The notes under the pieces were generated by a model. It was not told the origin of the DNA, made no database searches, and was given only the letters and a program-made list of their open reading frames with translations. A stretch of DNA of 33,427 bases from a bacterium (GTDB taxonomy: Bacteria > Hydrothermota > UBA3073 > JACQXS01): assembly GCA_030605695.1 (NCBI GenBank), contig JAUWHX010000033.1:1-33427 (forward strand). Reading direction: 5' to 3'. Shown here piece by piece: positions 7,346 through 14,861 of the stretch. Both the position numbers and the translations under genes were made by a program. How positions within the stretch are numbered: position 1 is the first letter of the stretch; every line of letters begins with the position of its first letter.

Positions 7346-8521
7346 ATGAGACTCTATGAATATGAAGGGAAAATGTTGTTTAAGGAATTTGGAATCCCTG
7401 TCCCGCAAAGTGTCCTCATTGGAGACCCAAGAGAACTTGATAAAGTTATCTATCCCGCAGTCCTAAAAGCTCAGGTATTTATAGGCAAACGTGGTAAAGC
7501 AGGGGCTATAAAAATCGTAAACTCAAGACAAGAAGCAGAGCTTGAGATAAAAAACTTATTGGGTAGAGTTATTGCAGGATACGAGGTTAAGAGTGTGCTT
7601 ATTGAGGAGAAAATAGACATTGAAAAAGAGCTTTATTTAAGTGCTATCATTGACAGGAAACTCCACAAGCCACTTATTCTTGCATCCAGCGAAGGAGGAA
7701 TGGAAATAGAAGAAGTAGCAAAAAGCAATCCAGATGCGATTACAAAGCACTACTTTGAAGTTGGAGAATATCCAGAAGGTTGGACTGGAAGATGGATTGC
7801 CCGTGCTATTGGAGTTCCGAGTTCCCTTATCTCAAAAGCAAGCTCAATCATAAATAAGATGTATAAATTGTTTCTTGACTATGAGTGCAAGCTTGTAGAG
7901 ATAAATCCTCTTGCCATCACAAAAGACGGAAACCTTGTTGCATTGGATTCCAAAGTAGATTTAGATGAAGATGCAATGTATCGGCATCCAGAGTTGAAGA
8001 AACTGGGCATCTCGGCTCGTCATGAGGTTGGCGAACTAACCGAGAGAGAGAAGCTTGCGAAAAAAGCAGGAGTTCCTTATGTTGACCTTGATGGAGATAT
8101 TGGAGTTTTCCCTGGAGGTGCGGGTTTTGGTATTGCGAGCATTGATTTAATCAAGCACTTTGGCGGCAACCCTGCAAATTTTATGGACTCAGGCGGAGCT
8201 CCTACCCAAGAGAGACTTAGACTTATGATAGACCTCCTAATGAAGAATCCAAGAGTCAAGGTAATTTTCGGAGCAAGGTTTGGAGGAATCTCAAGATGTG
8301 ATGACTGGGCTCGTGCCATTTGTCAATATATTATGGAGAATAAGCCCGAGAAGCCAATGATTATGCGGATGGCAGGAAATATGGAACAAGAGGGGAGAAA
8401 GATATTTGAAAAATATAGACGCGAGGAGCCAGAACTCTTTAAGAATATAAAGATTTACAAATTTGACACTCCTATTGAGGAAGTCATAAAAGAAGCAATA
8501 AAAATAGCATTTAGTAGTTAG
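7346..8521 (+). CDS. sucC: Succinyl-CoA synthetase beta subunit (SucC-like)
   Basis: The 391-residue protein has the SucC layout: an ATP-grasp domain (MRLYEYEGKMLFKEFGIPVP, then PAVLKAQVFIGKRGKAGAIK, and LVEINPLAITKDGNLVALDSKVDLDEDA with metal-binding acidic residues) and a CoA-ligase domain (DLDGDIGVFPGGAGFGIASIDL, NFMDSGGAPTQERL). With SucD it makes ATP or GTP from succinyl-CoA in the TCA cycle. Several positions differ from textbook SucC (FPGGAGFG where NGAG is usual, SGGAPTQER where VGGGATKER is usual), so a related acid such as citrate or malate is possible. The last codons and the TAG stop lie inside the heptamer repeat that begins the four-helix-bundle element, so the native C-terminus may have been altered. 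Confidence 0.88.
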   Translation: MRLYEYEGKMLFKEFGIPVPQSVLIGDPRELDKVIYPAVLKAQVFIGKRGKAGAIKIVNSRQEAELEIKNLLGRVIAGYEVKSVLIEEKIDIEKELYLSAIIDRKLHKPLILASSEGGMEIEEVAKSNPDAITKHYFEVGEYPEGWTGRWIARAIGVPSSLISKASSIINKMYKLFLDYECKLVEINPLAITKDGNLVALDSKVDLDEDAMYRHPELKKLGISARHEVGELTEREKLAKKAGVPYVDLDGDIGVFPGGAGFGIASIDLIKHFGGNPANFMDSGGAPTQERLRLMIDLLMKNPRVKVIFGARFGGISRCDDWARAICQYIMENKPEKPMIMRMAGNMEQEGRKIFEKYRREEPELFKNIKIYKFDTPIEEVIKEAIKIAFSS

Positions 8522-8540
8522 CATTTAGTATTTAGTGATG
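8506..8540 (+). repeat. Heptamer array, left inverted end of the four-helix-bundle element
   Basis: Five 7 bp units run without gaps (AGCATTT, AGTAGTT, AGCATTT, AGTATTT, AGTGATG). The array contains the sucC stop (8519-8521) and the start codon of the next gene (8538-8540). The outer 15 bases GCATTTAGTAGTTAG are an exact inverted copy of 8915-8929. Confidence 0.85.
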
Positions 8541-8918
8541 AGAGAGAATTTTGGTTTTGAAGGACTTAAAGTTTATCAAAAAGCCATTGAACTCACTGAC
8601 AAGGTATTTTCTATTAGCAATGGGTTTTCGAAGAGAGTCCAATTTTCTTTAGGTGAGCAGATACGGAGGGCTTCACTTTCAATTCCCAATAATATTGCTG
8701 AAGGTAGTGGCAGAAGGCATAGAGCGGAAAAGAAGCAATTCTTCCAAACAGCACTTTCCTCGGCTTTTGAATGTGTGCCAATTTTAACCATAGCTCTTAG
8801 GCAAAACGAAATTACACAACAAGACTATGACCAAATTTATGAAAGTTGCTACGAAATTTCCAAAATGGTATCAGGACTTATTAAATCTGTGGATAAAATG
8901 CTAAATGCTAAAAACTAA
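8538..8918 (+). CDS. Four-helix-bundle protein, 23S rRNA intervening-sequence (S23) family
   Basis: The 126-residue protein has the family signature: FEGLKVYQKAIELTDKVF, then EQIRRASLSIPNNIAEGSGR (about residues 43-62), then helices with YESCYEISKMVSGLIKSVDK. Such proteins are encoded inside 23S rRNA intervening sequences and, as free genes, are abundant in many uncultured bacteria; the Avd protein of diversity-generating retroelements is a relative. Their biochemical role is not established, though a pentameric basic nucleic-acid binder is known for the family. Here the gene sits between sucC and sucD and is bounded by inverted heptamer arrays that encode its start and its last residues (MLNAKN). 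I use the ATG at 8538; a GTG one codon earlier is possible. There is no clear ribosome site, so coupling to sucC is likely. Confidence 0.88.
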   Translation: MRENFGFEGLKVYQKAIELTDKVFSISNGFSKRVQFSLGEQIRRASLSIPNNIAEGSGRRHRAEKKQFFQTALSSAFECVPILTIALRQNEITQQDYDQIYESCYEISKMVSGLIKSVDKMLNAKN

Positions 8919-8929
8919 CTACTAAATGC
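8900..8929 (+). repeat. Heptamer array, right inverted end of the four-helix-bundle element
   Basis: Four 7 bp units (GCTAAAT, GCTAAAA, ACTAACT, ACTAAAT) end in GC at 8929. CTAACTACTAAATGC (8915-8929) is the exact inverse of the outer end at 8507-8521. The array contains the stop of the four-helix-bundle gene and ends 10 bases before the sucD ATG. Confidence 0.85.
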
Positions 8930-8939
8930 TGCTGTAAAG

Positions 8940-9827
8940 ATGGCGATAATTATTGACGAAAATACGGAAACAATTGTTCAGGGGATTACCGGCACAAACG
9001 CTCAACTCCACACCAAGTTTATGCTGGATTATGGAACCCGCATCGTAGGAGGAGTAACTCCTGGCAAAGGAGGGCAGGTAGTTCATGGTGTGCCAGTTTA
9101 TGACACTGTTAAAGAATGCCTGGCTCATCATCCTAATGCAAAAGTCTCATCAATATGGGTGCCTGCAAGATTTACGCGAGATGCAATACTTGAGTCAATT
9201 GATGCAGGAATCCAGATAGTGATTGTTATCCCTGAAGGAATACCAATCCACGATATGTTATTTGTCCGCAAAAAAGCAAAGGAAAAAGGAGTAGTTGTAA
9301 TTGGGGGGAATACACCGGGAGTTATTTCACCCGGTAGAGCACTTCTTGGAATGCTTCCAAAGATTGCATTTAAACGCGGGAGGATTGGAACAGTTGCAAG
9401 AAGTGGAGCAATTACTTATTATATTGCAAATTCATTAAACCTTGAAGGGCTTGGCGAATCAACATCCGTCGGACTTGGTGGAGACCCGATTCTCGGCTCA
9501 AACTTTGAAGATGTATTGAAAATGTTTGAAGAAGACCCTGATACTGATGCTGTTGTTCTTGCTGGTGAGATTGGAGGTGTTTATGAAGAGCTTGCTGCAG
9601 AATTTATCAAGACAATGAAAAAGCCAGTAATAGGTTTTATAACAGGCAGGGTAGCACCTCAAGGCAAACGGCTTGGGCATGCTGGTGCAATAATTGAAGG
9701 TGAGCTTGGGACAGCACAAAGCAAAATAACTGCCCTAAAATCCTCAGGAGTTCTAATTGCCGAAACCCTTTCCGAAATACCCGTATTAGTCAAGAAAGCA
9801 TTAAAATATTTTAATAGTAACTTATAG
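8940..9827 (+). CDS. sucD: Succinyl-CoA synthetase alpha subunit (SucD-like)
   Basis: The 295-residue protein is a full-length SucD. TIVQGITGTNAQLHTKFMLDYG and GGVTPGKGGQ form the CoA-binding N-terminal domain, GGNTPGVISPGRALLGMLP follows, and the phosphorylated His is His247 in KRLGHAGAIIEGELGTAQSK. It partners SucC in substrate-level phosphorylation. The gene is normally next to sucC, but here a four-helix-bundle element separates them by 418 bp. There is no good ribosome site before the ATG; only weak TAAAG precedes it. The last codons and TAG stop come from a 10 bp repeat (9816-9845), as in sucC, where a heptamer array plays that part. Confidence 0.9.
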   Translation: MAIIIDENTETIVQGITGTNAQLHTKFMLDYGTRIVGGVTPGKGGQVVHGVPVYDTVKECLAHHPNAKVSSIWVPARFTRDAILESIDAGIQIVIVIPEGIPIHDMLFVRKKAKEKGVVVIGGNTPGVISPGRALLGMLPKIAFKRGRIGTVARSGAITYYIANSLNLEGLGESTSVGLGGDPILGSNFEDVLKMFEEDPDTDAVVLAGEIGGVYEELAAEFIKTMKKPVIGFITGRVAPQGKRLGHAGAIIEGELGTAQSKITALKSSGVLIAETLSEIPVLVKKALKYFNSNL

Positions 9828-9845
9828 TAACTTGTTGTAACTTAT
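9816..9845. repeat. 10 bp tandem repeat at the sucD stop
   Basis: Three units follow one another: AGTAACTTAT, AGTAACTTGT and TGTAACTTAT. The first encodes the last residues of SucD and part of its TAG stop. A CACAGAG-type short repeat (minus-strand sense) follows up to about 9880. Confidence 0.8.
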
Positions 9846-9892
9846 AGAAATTCCTTGTTTTTCTGTGAATCTCTGTGGCTAATGCATTAGGG

Positions 9893-10558
9893 TTAAGTCT
9901 CGATTAAGCCATCTCTTATTTTTACCACACGGTCTGCATGTTCACTTACTTCTGGGTCGTGAGTAACAACTATTAGAGTTCTTCCTTCTTTGTGTAAATC
10001 CTCAAATAGCCCCATTATCTCATTTCCTGTATTGGTATCAAGATTCCCTGTTGGTTCATCTGCAAGAATTACTTTCGGGTTACCTACGATGGCTCTTGCA
10101 ATAGCTACTCTTTGACACTCTCCACCTGAAAGTTCTGTTGGACGATGGTCTATTCTTTTTTTTAATCCTACTCTCTCAAGTGCCTTTAATGCTCTTTTAT
10201 GAATTGAATCTGCTTTTCCACCAGCATATAAGAGTGGCAACTCAACATTCTCATAAGCTGTCAGTCTCGGGAGCAGATTGAAAAACTGAAAAACAAATCC
10301 AACTTGATGACTTCTTATCTCTGCAAGTCTGTCCTCAGAAAGATTGTGTACTCCATTCCCACCAAAAAAGTATTCACCAGAACTTGGCACATCAAGGCAT
10401 CCAAGAATATGCATAAGTGTGGACTTTCCACTCCCAGAAGGTCCCATAATAGCTATATATTCCCCTTCTTCTATTTGAATGCTCACATCTCTCAAGGCAT
10501 GAACTTCTACTTCCCCAATCTTATAGGTCTTTCCTACTCTTTTTGCATCTATTAGCAT
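9893..10558 (-). CDS. ABC transporter ATPase, MacB/LolD type
   Basis: The 221-residue protein is a stand-alone ABC ATPase of the MacB/LolD/FtsE class. Walker A is GPSGSGKST (residues 39-47), the Q-loop is FQFFNLLPRLTAYENVELP, the signature is LSGGECQRVAIARA (143-156), Walker B with the catalytic Glu is VILADEPTGNLD (163-174), and the H-loop is VVTHDPEV. Its likely partner is the MacB-type permease at 16036-17295 on the same strand, which lacks its own ATPase. With the adaptor and TolC upstream it would power export across both membranes by a mechanotransmission mechanism, as known for MacAB-TolC. It is the last gene of the cluster. No ribosome site is visible; an octamer array lies just upstream. 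Confidence 0.92.
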   Translation of the reverse strand: MLIDAKRVGKTYKIGEVEVHALRDVSIQIEEGEYIAIMGPSGSGKSTLMHILGCLDVPSSGEYFFGGNGVHNLSEDRLAEIRSHQVGFVFQFFNLLPRLTAYENVELPLLYAGGKADSIHKRALKALERVGLKKRIDHRPTELSGGECQRVAIARAIVGNPKVILADEPTGNLDTNTGNEIMGLFEDLHKEGRTLIVVTHDPEVSEHADRVVKIRDGLIET

Positions 10559-10574
10559 AGCATCAACAACAAAT

Positions 10575-10662
10575 ATCTAAACCTTTGAACCCTTAAACCC
10601 TTGAACTCTTAAACCCTTGAACTTTTAAACTCTTGAACCCTTAAACTCCTAAATACCTGAAT
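10575..10662. repeat. Octamer tandem array, about 11 units, between adaptor and ATPase genes
   Basis: The plus strand reads units such as CCTTAAAC, CCTTGAAC and TCTTAAAC, which are the reverse complement of the GRGTTYAA units at 2903-3030. The array begins one base past the stop codon of the MacA-type gene (minus-strand sense) and ends 16 bp before the ATPase start. Units at the stop-proximal end are more degenerate. Confidence 0.88.
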
Positions 10663-10663
10663 T

Positions 10664-11866
10664 TTAACCTATTTTTACTCTCGCACTAATCTTTCCTTTT
10701 CTCTTTCTCCGTTTATCTTTCATCTCTGGGTCAGACTTATCCTTAATTTTTATCTCTATTTTATCCTCATCCTCTAATTCTCTCAATTTCTTGTAGGGTC
10801 CTGTTAAAACAGTATCACCTACACTTATCCCTTCTATTATCTCAACCCCGTCTTCACCCGTCAATCCTAATTTTACGGATGTAATTTTTGCTTTATTTGC
10901 TTCTGCTAAAATTACTATATCCTCTTCTTTCTCTTTTATCTTTCTTGTGCCAAGCGACATATATGGGATGACAATCACCGAATCCTTGCCCCCAACTCTA
11001 ATCTCACAACTTGCTGACATCCCGGGATAAAGATTCTCTGGAGTTCCAGAAATCTCAACTTCTATTGGGAAATTAACTGCTTCTTCTCCTGTAAATCCTG
11101 ACTTTGTCGGAAGACCTCCAATCTTAACAACTTTCCCCTCAAAAACAGTGTCCTGAAAAGCATCAATCGTTACATCCACTGGGTCTCCTATGCCAACCTT
11201 CACTATTTCCGTTTCATCGACCAAAGCCCGCACAAACATTTGATTGCGGTCTGCGATTGTCATTATCACTGAACCGGGCGTATTTATAGTTCCCGTTATT
11301 GCCATCTCGCCTTCCTCTTTGTTTCGTTGAATAACTTCCCCTGCCACAGGAGACCTTATAATTGTCTTCTCAACCATAGATTTCGCTTCATTGTAAGACT
11401 CTTCATTTGACCTAACTTCTGCGAGTGCCGTCTCATACTTTAGTTTTGCAGATTCATAATCTTCTTTTGAGACAAGTCCTGATTTAAAAAGCTCCGTCGC
11501 ACGCTCCAAATCTGCCTCTGCTTTAGTTCGTCTTGATTCGGAAAGTCGGAAAGCCGCAACTGCTCGCCTTTCCCTTGATTTATAGGTGCTTTGGTCTATT
11601 ATACACAAGATATCTCCCTTGCGAACTCTGTCTCCTTCTTTTACACGCATCTCTATGATTTTCCCCATAACCTCGCCTCCAATATCTACTTGATTTAGCC
11701 CTTTTAAAGTCCCATCAGCCCTGACATTGGAAACTATACTTCCCTTTTTGACGATAGTAGCACTCAATTTGTCTCTGCCTCTTCCCTTTCTCAAATTAAT
11801 CATCACAACAAGAATCACAACTACAACAATCCCTACGATTATAAATAATTTCTTCTTCTTCCTCAT
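10664..11866 (-). CDS. Periplasmic efflux adaptor (MacA/HlyD family)
   Basis: The 400-residue protein is a membrane-fusion adaptor. It has a basic N-terminus with one membrane helix (about residues 6-23, IIVGIVVVVILVVMI), a barrel-sandwich (lipoyl-like) motif in GEVMGKIIEMRVKEGDRVRK followed by GDILCIID, an alpha-hairpin (about 80-170, rich in Glu/Lys/Ala), the second half-motif TIIRSPVAGEVIQRN, and beta-barrel and membrane-proximal domains. It would link the inner-membrane permease to TolC. The C-terminal tail is very basic (KDKRRKRKGKISARVKIG), which is unusual. A strong SD (AGGAGG) precedes the ATG. The TolC gene is 188 bp upstream, and the gap holds an inverted short-unit repeat. Confidence 0.9.
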   Translation of the reverse strand: MRKKKKLFIIVGIVVVVILVVMINLRKGRGRDKLSATIVKKGSIVSNVRADGTLKGLNQVDIGGEVMGKIIEMRVKEGDRVRKGDILCIIDQSTYKSRERRAVAAFRLSESRRTKAEADLERATELFKSGLVSKEDYESAKLKYETALAEVRSNEESYNEAKSMVEKTIIRSPVAGEVIQRNKEEGEMAITGTINTPGSVIMTIADRNQMFVRALVDETEIVKVGIGDPVDVTIDAFQDTVFEGKVVKIGGLPTKSGFTGEEAVNFPIEVEISGTPENLYPGMSASCEIRVGGKDSVIVIPYMSLGTRKIKEKEEDIVILAEANKAKITSVKLGLTGEDGVEIIEGISVGDTVLTGPYKKLRELEDEDKIEIKIKDKSDPEMKDKRRKRKGKISARVKIG

Positions 11867-11952
11867 CTCAATCCCTCCTAATTTTTAACCACAGTTTTTG
11901 TAATAATTTAGTTTTTCTAAAATCTACTTTGGAGTATCCATTCCATTGATTC

Positions 11953-12048
11953 GCCACAAAAACACTAATGCACTAAGTTTCACTAAAATCATAATATAAT
12001 TCTCTTATTTCTTTTTGTGTACTTTAGTGTTTTTGGTGACTTCGTGGC
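11953..12048. repeat. Inverted pair of GCCAC/AAAACACTAA repeats
   Basis: GCCACAAAAACACTAATGCA starts the left arm at 11953, and an inverted relative ends at 12048 (minus-strand GCCACGAAGTCACCAAAAAC). The arms are about 32-37 bp around a 27 bp AT-rich centre. There is no open reading frame inside. It lies between the TolC stop and the adaptor start and could form a long transcript hairpin. Confidence 0.65.
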
Positions 12049-12054
12049 TCAATT

Positions 12055-13311
12055 CTATAATCCTCCAGTTACATATTGCAATCTGGTGTATGCGAGTTTA
12101 TAATCATATTTAGTGTTCACATAGCTTATTTCAGCATCTAATCTATCTTCTGCCACACGGAAGAAATCAAGAGCCGAAATAAGCCCAAGTTCATATTGAG
12201 TCTTGGAGAGCTTGTATGCCTCCTCTGCCGCAAGCCACATACTTTCTGCAAGCTTTAAATTGCGATGAGCTTCTTCTCCAAGAAGCCAGGCGTCTTTTAC
12301 TTCCCTTACTATGTTTAACTCTTTGCTTAAAAGAGCAAGTTTGCCCTTATCCAAAGCAGTCTTAAATTGCCAAACCTCAAACGGATAAGTAAATAAATTA
12401 AGTCCAATGCTCCCTTTCCATCCGGAACTCTTGTTCGCTCCGTCTCTGATTTCAGAAAATCTCTCAGGAAAGTCCTCTGTCCGATATCCCCACCACCACT
12501 TAAACGATATGGCTGGCAAAAATGAGAGAATGCTACCATAAAACCCAAGTTTGCCTCCTTTTAGAGCTTCTCTCTCTGCTTTTACAGAGGGCCTCTCCTC
12601 AAGAGCACTTGCGACAAGACTATCAAGGGGTGTTAAATTTAACACCCCTACATTCACCGACTCAAGCAAGAGCTCTCGTTCCTCAAAGATACCAAGCGCA
12701 TTTAGCAAAACTCTTTTAGCAAGCTCGTAATTCTTATCTGCACCAGAACCATCAAGCTTTGCACGATTTAAACTTACTTCTGCATTCAAAGAATCAAGCT
12801 TTGACGCTTCTCCTACTTCCAATTTCTTGCTCACAAGCCGCATATTCTCATTTGCCCTTTCAACTGCTTTTTCCTTTAACTCAACTAATTTCTGGGATTT
12901 CAAAACAGATAAGTAGCAGGATTCCACCTCATAAAAGAGCCGATTCTCCGATTCCTCTCGTAGAGCTCCGTTTGCATTTTTCTCGAATTTGCTCCCCAAA
13001 AGAGAAGTAACTTGCCCAAGGTCAAGAACCCTCTGATTAAGAGAGAAGTTAAAAGAATAACCCTTTGCGGAATACAACATCGCATCTGGAGACTCTACTT
13101 CTGAATAATTAACACTAACCTCAGGATTTAATATATTTGAGCTAAGTTTTTTATAAAGTCCGAGCTTGCTGTAAGTATGCGATAGAGCATCTATTTTATA
13201 TCCCGGATTTGCTTTCCTCGCCATCTGTTTGGCTTGCTCCAAATTTATCTTTAAAGTATCTCCTGTCATTACATAGGATTTTACCAACAAAAACATAGTT
13301 ATCCAAATCAT
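12055..13311 (-). CDS. TolC-family outer-membrane efflux protein
   Basis: The 418-residue protein matches the TolC/OEP family that forms the trimeric outer-membrane and periplasmic channel. It has a short N-terminal hydrophobic segment (MIWITMFLLVKSYVMTGDT), then two OEP halves. Each has long Ala/Leu/Glu-rich helices, with the typical KARELLSVGEASKLDSLNAE-like turn seen here as SKKLEVGEASKLDSLNAEV and, in the second half, as KTQYELGLISALDFFRVAED. The start overlaps the stop of the propeller gene (ATGA), and the preceding GAGGAG is its ribosome site, so the two are translationally coupled. It should serve the MacA-type adaptor and MacB-type permease of the same cluster. Confidence 0.9.
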   Translation of the reverse strand: MIWITMFLLVKSYVMTGDTLKINLEQAKQMARKANPGYKIDALSHTYSKLGLYKKLSSNILNPEVSVNYSEVESPDAMLYSAKGYSFNFSLNQRVLDLGQVTSLLGSKFEKNANGALREESENRLFYEVESCYLSVLKSQKLVELKEKAVERANENMRLVSKKLEVGEASKLDSLNAEVSLNRAKLDGSGADKNYELAKRVLLNALGIFEERELLLESVNVGVLNLTPLDSLVASALEERPSVKAEREALKGGKLGFYGSILSFLPAISFKWWWGYRTEDFPERFSEIRDGANKSSGWKGSIGLNLFTYPFEVWQFKTALDKGKLALLSKELNIVREVKDAWLLGEEAHRNLKLAESMWLAAEEAYKLSKTQYELGLISALDFFRVAEDRLDAEISYVNTKYDYKLAYTRLQYVTGGL

Positions 13312-14723
13312 TTTATCTCCTCTTTAGCTTTTTCGAGAGTCGTTTTACTTGCGAGCTCTTTTAGATTTTCTTTTGTCTTTGGAACTTGCAAAATGTATAT
13401 TTTATCATTTGAGGCGTCTGTTACTGCAAGATACCTGCCATCCGGAGAGAAACAGAAACTCCTGCTGGAATGAAAAGAGAGAAAGTTGCTGTAAAGAACC
13501 AATCCTTCATCAAAAAAATCGGATTCATACCTTATCTTTATACCTATCTTTATACTTGTAAGATACTTGATCTTTGTACCTACTGTATCTTTTATGATAC
13601 TTGTCTCTTCGTAAAAATTTACAAGATACCTGCCGTCAGGCGAAAAGGTGTATCTTTCTTCTTTCAACAGCTCACGCACACCAAGGTCAGAAAGACGCCA
13701 GACTTTATCATTCTTTTCGTATTCTCTGCGTGCCAGTAGATACTTGCTATTCAGAGCAAACTCTACTCCTCTTAATCCACTTATTCTTAGCACATTAGGT
13801 TCCTCTGTGTATGGGGCCTTATACAATTCAATATAATTCCCGTACCTTATCACCAGATATTGCCCATCATTTGATATTACAATGTTACGGTATTTTTCCT
13901 CCGGCAACTTCAAGGTTCCAATCTCCTTGAAATTAGATATTTGTCGTATACTTATTTTACGCTTTTCACAAATAGCCAAGCATTTTCCATTCTCTGAGAA
14001 ATTCAAGAGTTTTTTCTTTAGACACTTCACTGATTTGAAATTCGGAAGTCGCCATGCCTTCTCGTTAATCCACCCCCTTTTACCCCCCCGGTAGTAATCA
14101 CTTTTGCCATGACAAAGTGTATTGTCAGGCAAGAATTTCAAGTTTTCTTCGTCCATATATTTTTTGTTCTCCTTAAAAGTTTTTATCTCTTTCCAATTAG
14201 AGACTTGCCATACTATTATAGCCGACTCATCTTCATCTCCATATTTTACATTATAGTTGATCATGGCGGCACAATACTGACCATCTGGTGAGAAATGAGC
14301 ATTAATAACTTTCCGTACCTTTTTAGGAAATTTAATCCTCTTGACTTCAGAAACTTCAGGAAGTTTCCAGGCACTTACACTCTTGTCAGTATTCGCAGAC
14401 ATTAAGTACTTACCGTCAGGAGAACAACAGACAATATCTGCAACCCAATCATCTTCTTCAGTTAAAGTCTTTATCTCTTCAAACTCAGGAATACTCCAGA
14501 TTCTGAAGCAATTTTCATTTTTGACACCCTCTGGTGTATATTTATTTATCAAATACCTGCTATCCCTTGAGAAATAAGTCCTCCCACCTACTCTCTCTAA
14601 TACTGCAATCAAGATGCTGTCACACTGAAATTCATCACAATAAGCTCTCCCAAAACCACAAAAAAGAGAAATTAAGCAGTTACATATTAAAAAGACGATA
14701 AACTTTTCAAAATTCCTTTGCAT
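13308..14723 (-). CDS. Exported WD40-like beta-propeller protein
   Basis: The 471-residue protein starts with a signal peptide (FIVFLICNCLISLFCGFGRAY, then CDE). It is built of repeated WD40/TolB-like blades with FSPDGRYLV, CSPDGKYLMSANTD, FSPDGQYCAAM and FSPDGRYLAVTDAS, each next to a segment like WKLPEVSEVKRI or WQVSNWKEIKTFKE. A propeller of about seven or eight blades is likely. It has no catalytic motif that I recognise. The cysteine near the end of the signal could make it a lipoprotein, but the lipobox is poor. SD GAGGAGG precedes the ATG, and the stop overlaps the tolC start. Its place in an efflux operon suggests a periplasmic partner or substrate sensor, which is only inference. Confidence 0.75.
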   Translation of the reverse strand: MQRNFEKFIVFLICNCLISLFCGFGRAYCDEFQCDSILIAVLERVGGRTYFSRDSRYLINKYTPEGVKNENCFRIWSIPEFEEIKTLTEEDDWVADIVCCSPDGKYLMSANTDKSVSAWKLPEVSEVKRIKFPKKVRKVINAHFSPDGQYCAAMINYNVKYGDEDESAIIVWQVSNWKEIKTFKENKKYMDEENLKFLPDNTLCHGKSDYYRGGKRGWINEKAWRLPNFKSVKCLKKKLLNFSENGKCLAICEKRKISIRQISNFKEIGTLKLPEEKYRNIVISNDGQYLVIRYGNYIELYKAPYTEEPNVLRISGLRGVEFALNSKYLLARREYEKNDKVWRLSDLGVRELLKEERYTFSPDGRYLVNFYEETSIIKDTVGTKIKYLTSIKIGIKIRYESDFFDEGLVLYSNFLSFHSSRSFCFSPDGRYLAVTDASNDKIYILQVPKTKENLKELASKTTLEKAKEEIK

Positions 14724-14861
14724 TGCGCCTCCTCTCTTAACGAAGTTGTCAAATATAAAAATTGCAATCTGTTAAAGAACTCTGTTATGGTGCCTCCCAC
14801 CTTTTCCTCCCTTTACCTAACCTCTCTTGTTTTACGAGCCTTAATGCCCAACTTACATTAA

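Noticed and set aside
8506-8929. Classic insertion sequence
   Set aside because: No transposase and no clear target-site duplication are visible; the only gene is of the four-helix-bundle family.
14744-14749. Minus-strand TTGACA as a separate promoter of the propeller gene
   Set aside because: No -10 box lies 15-19 bp downstream; the ribosome site occupies that position.
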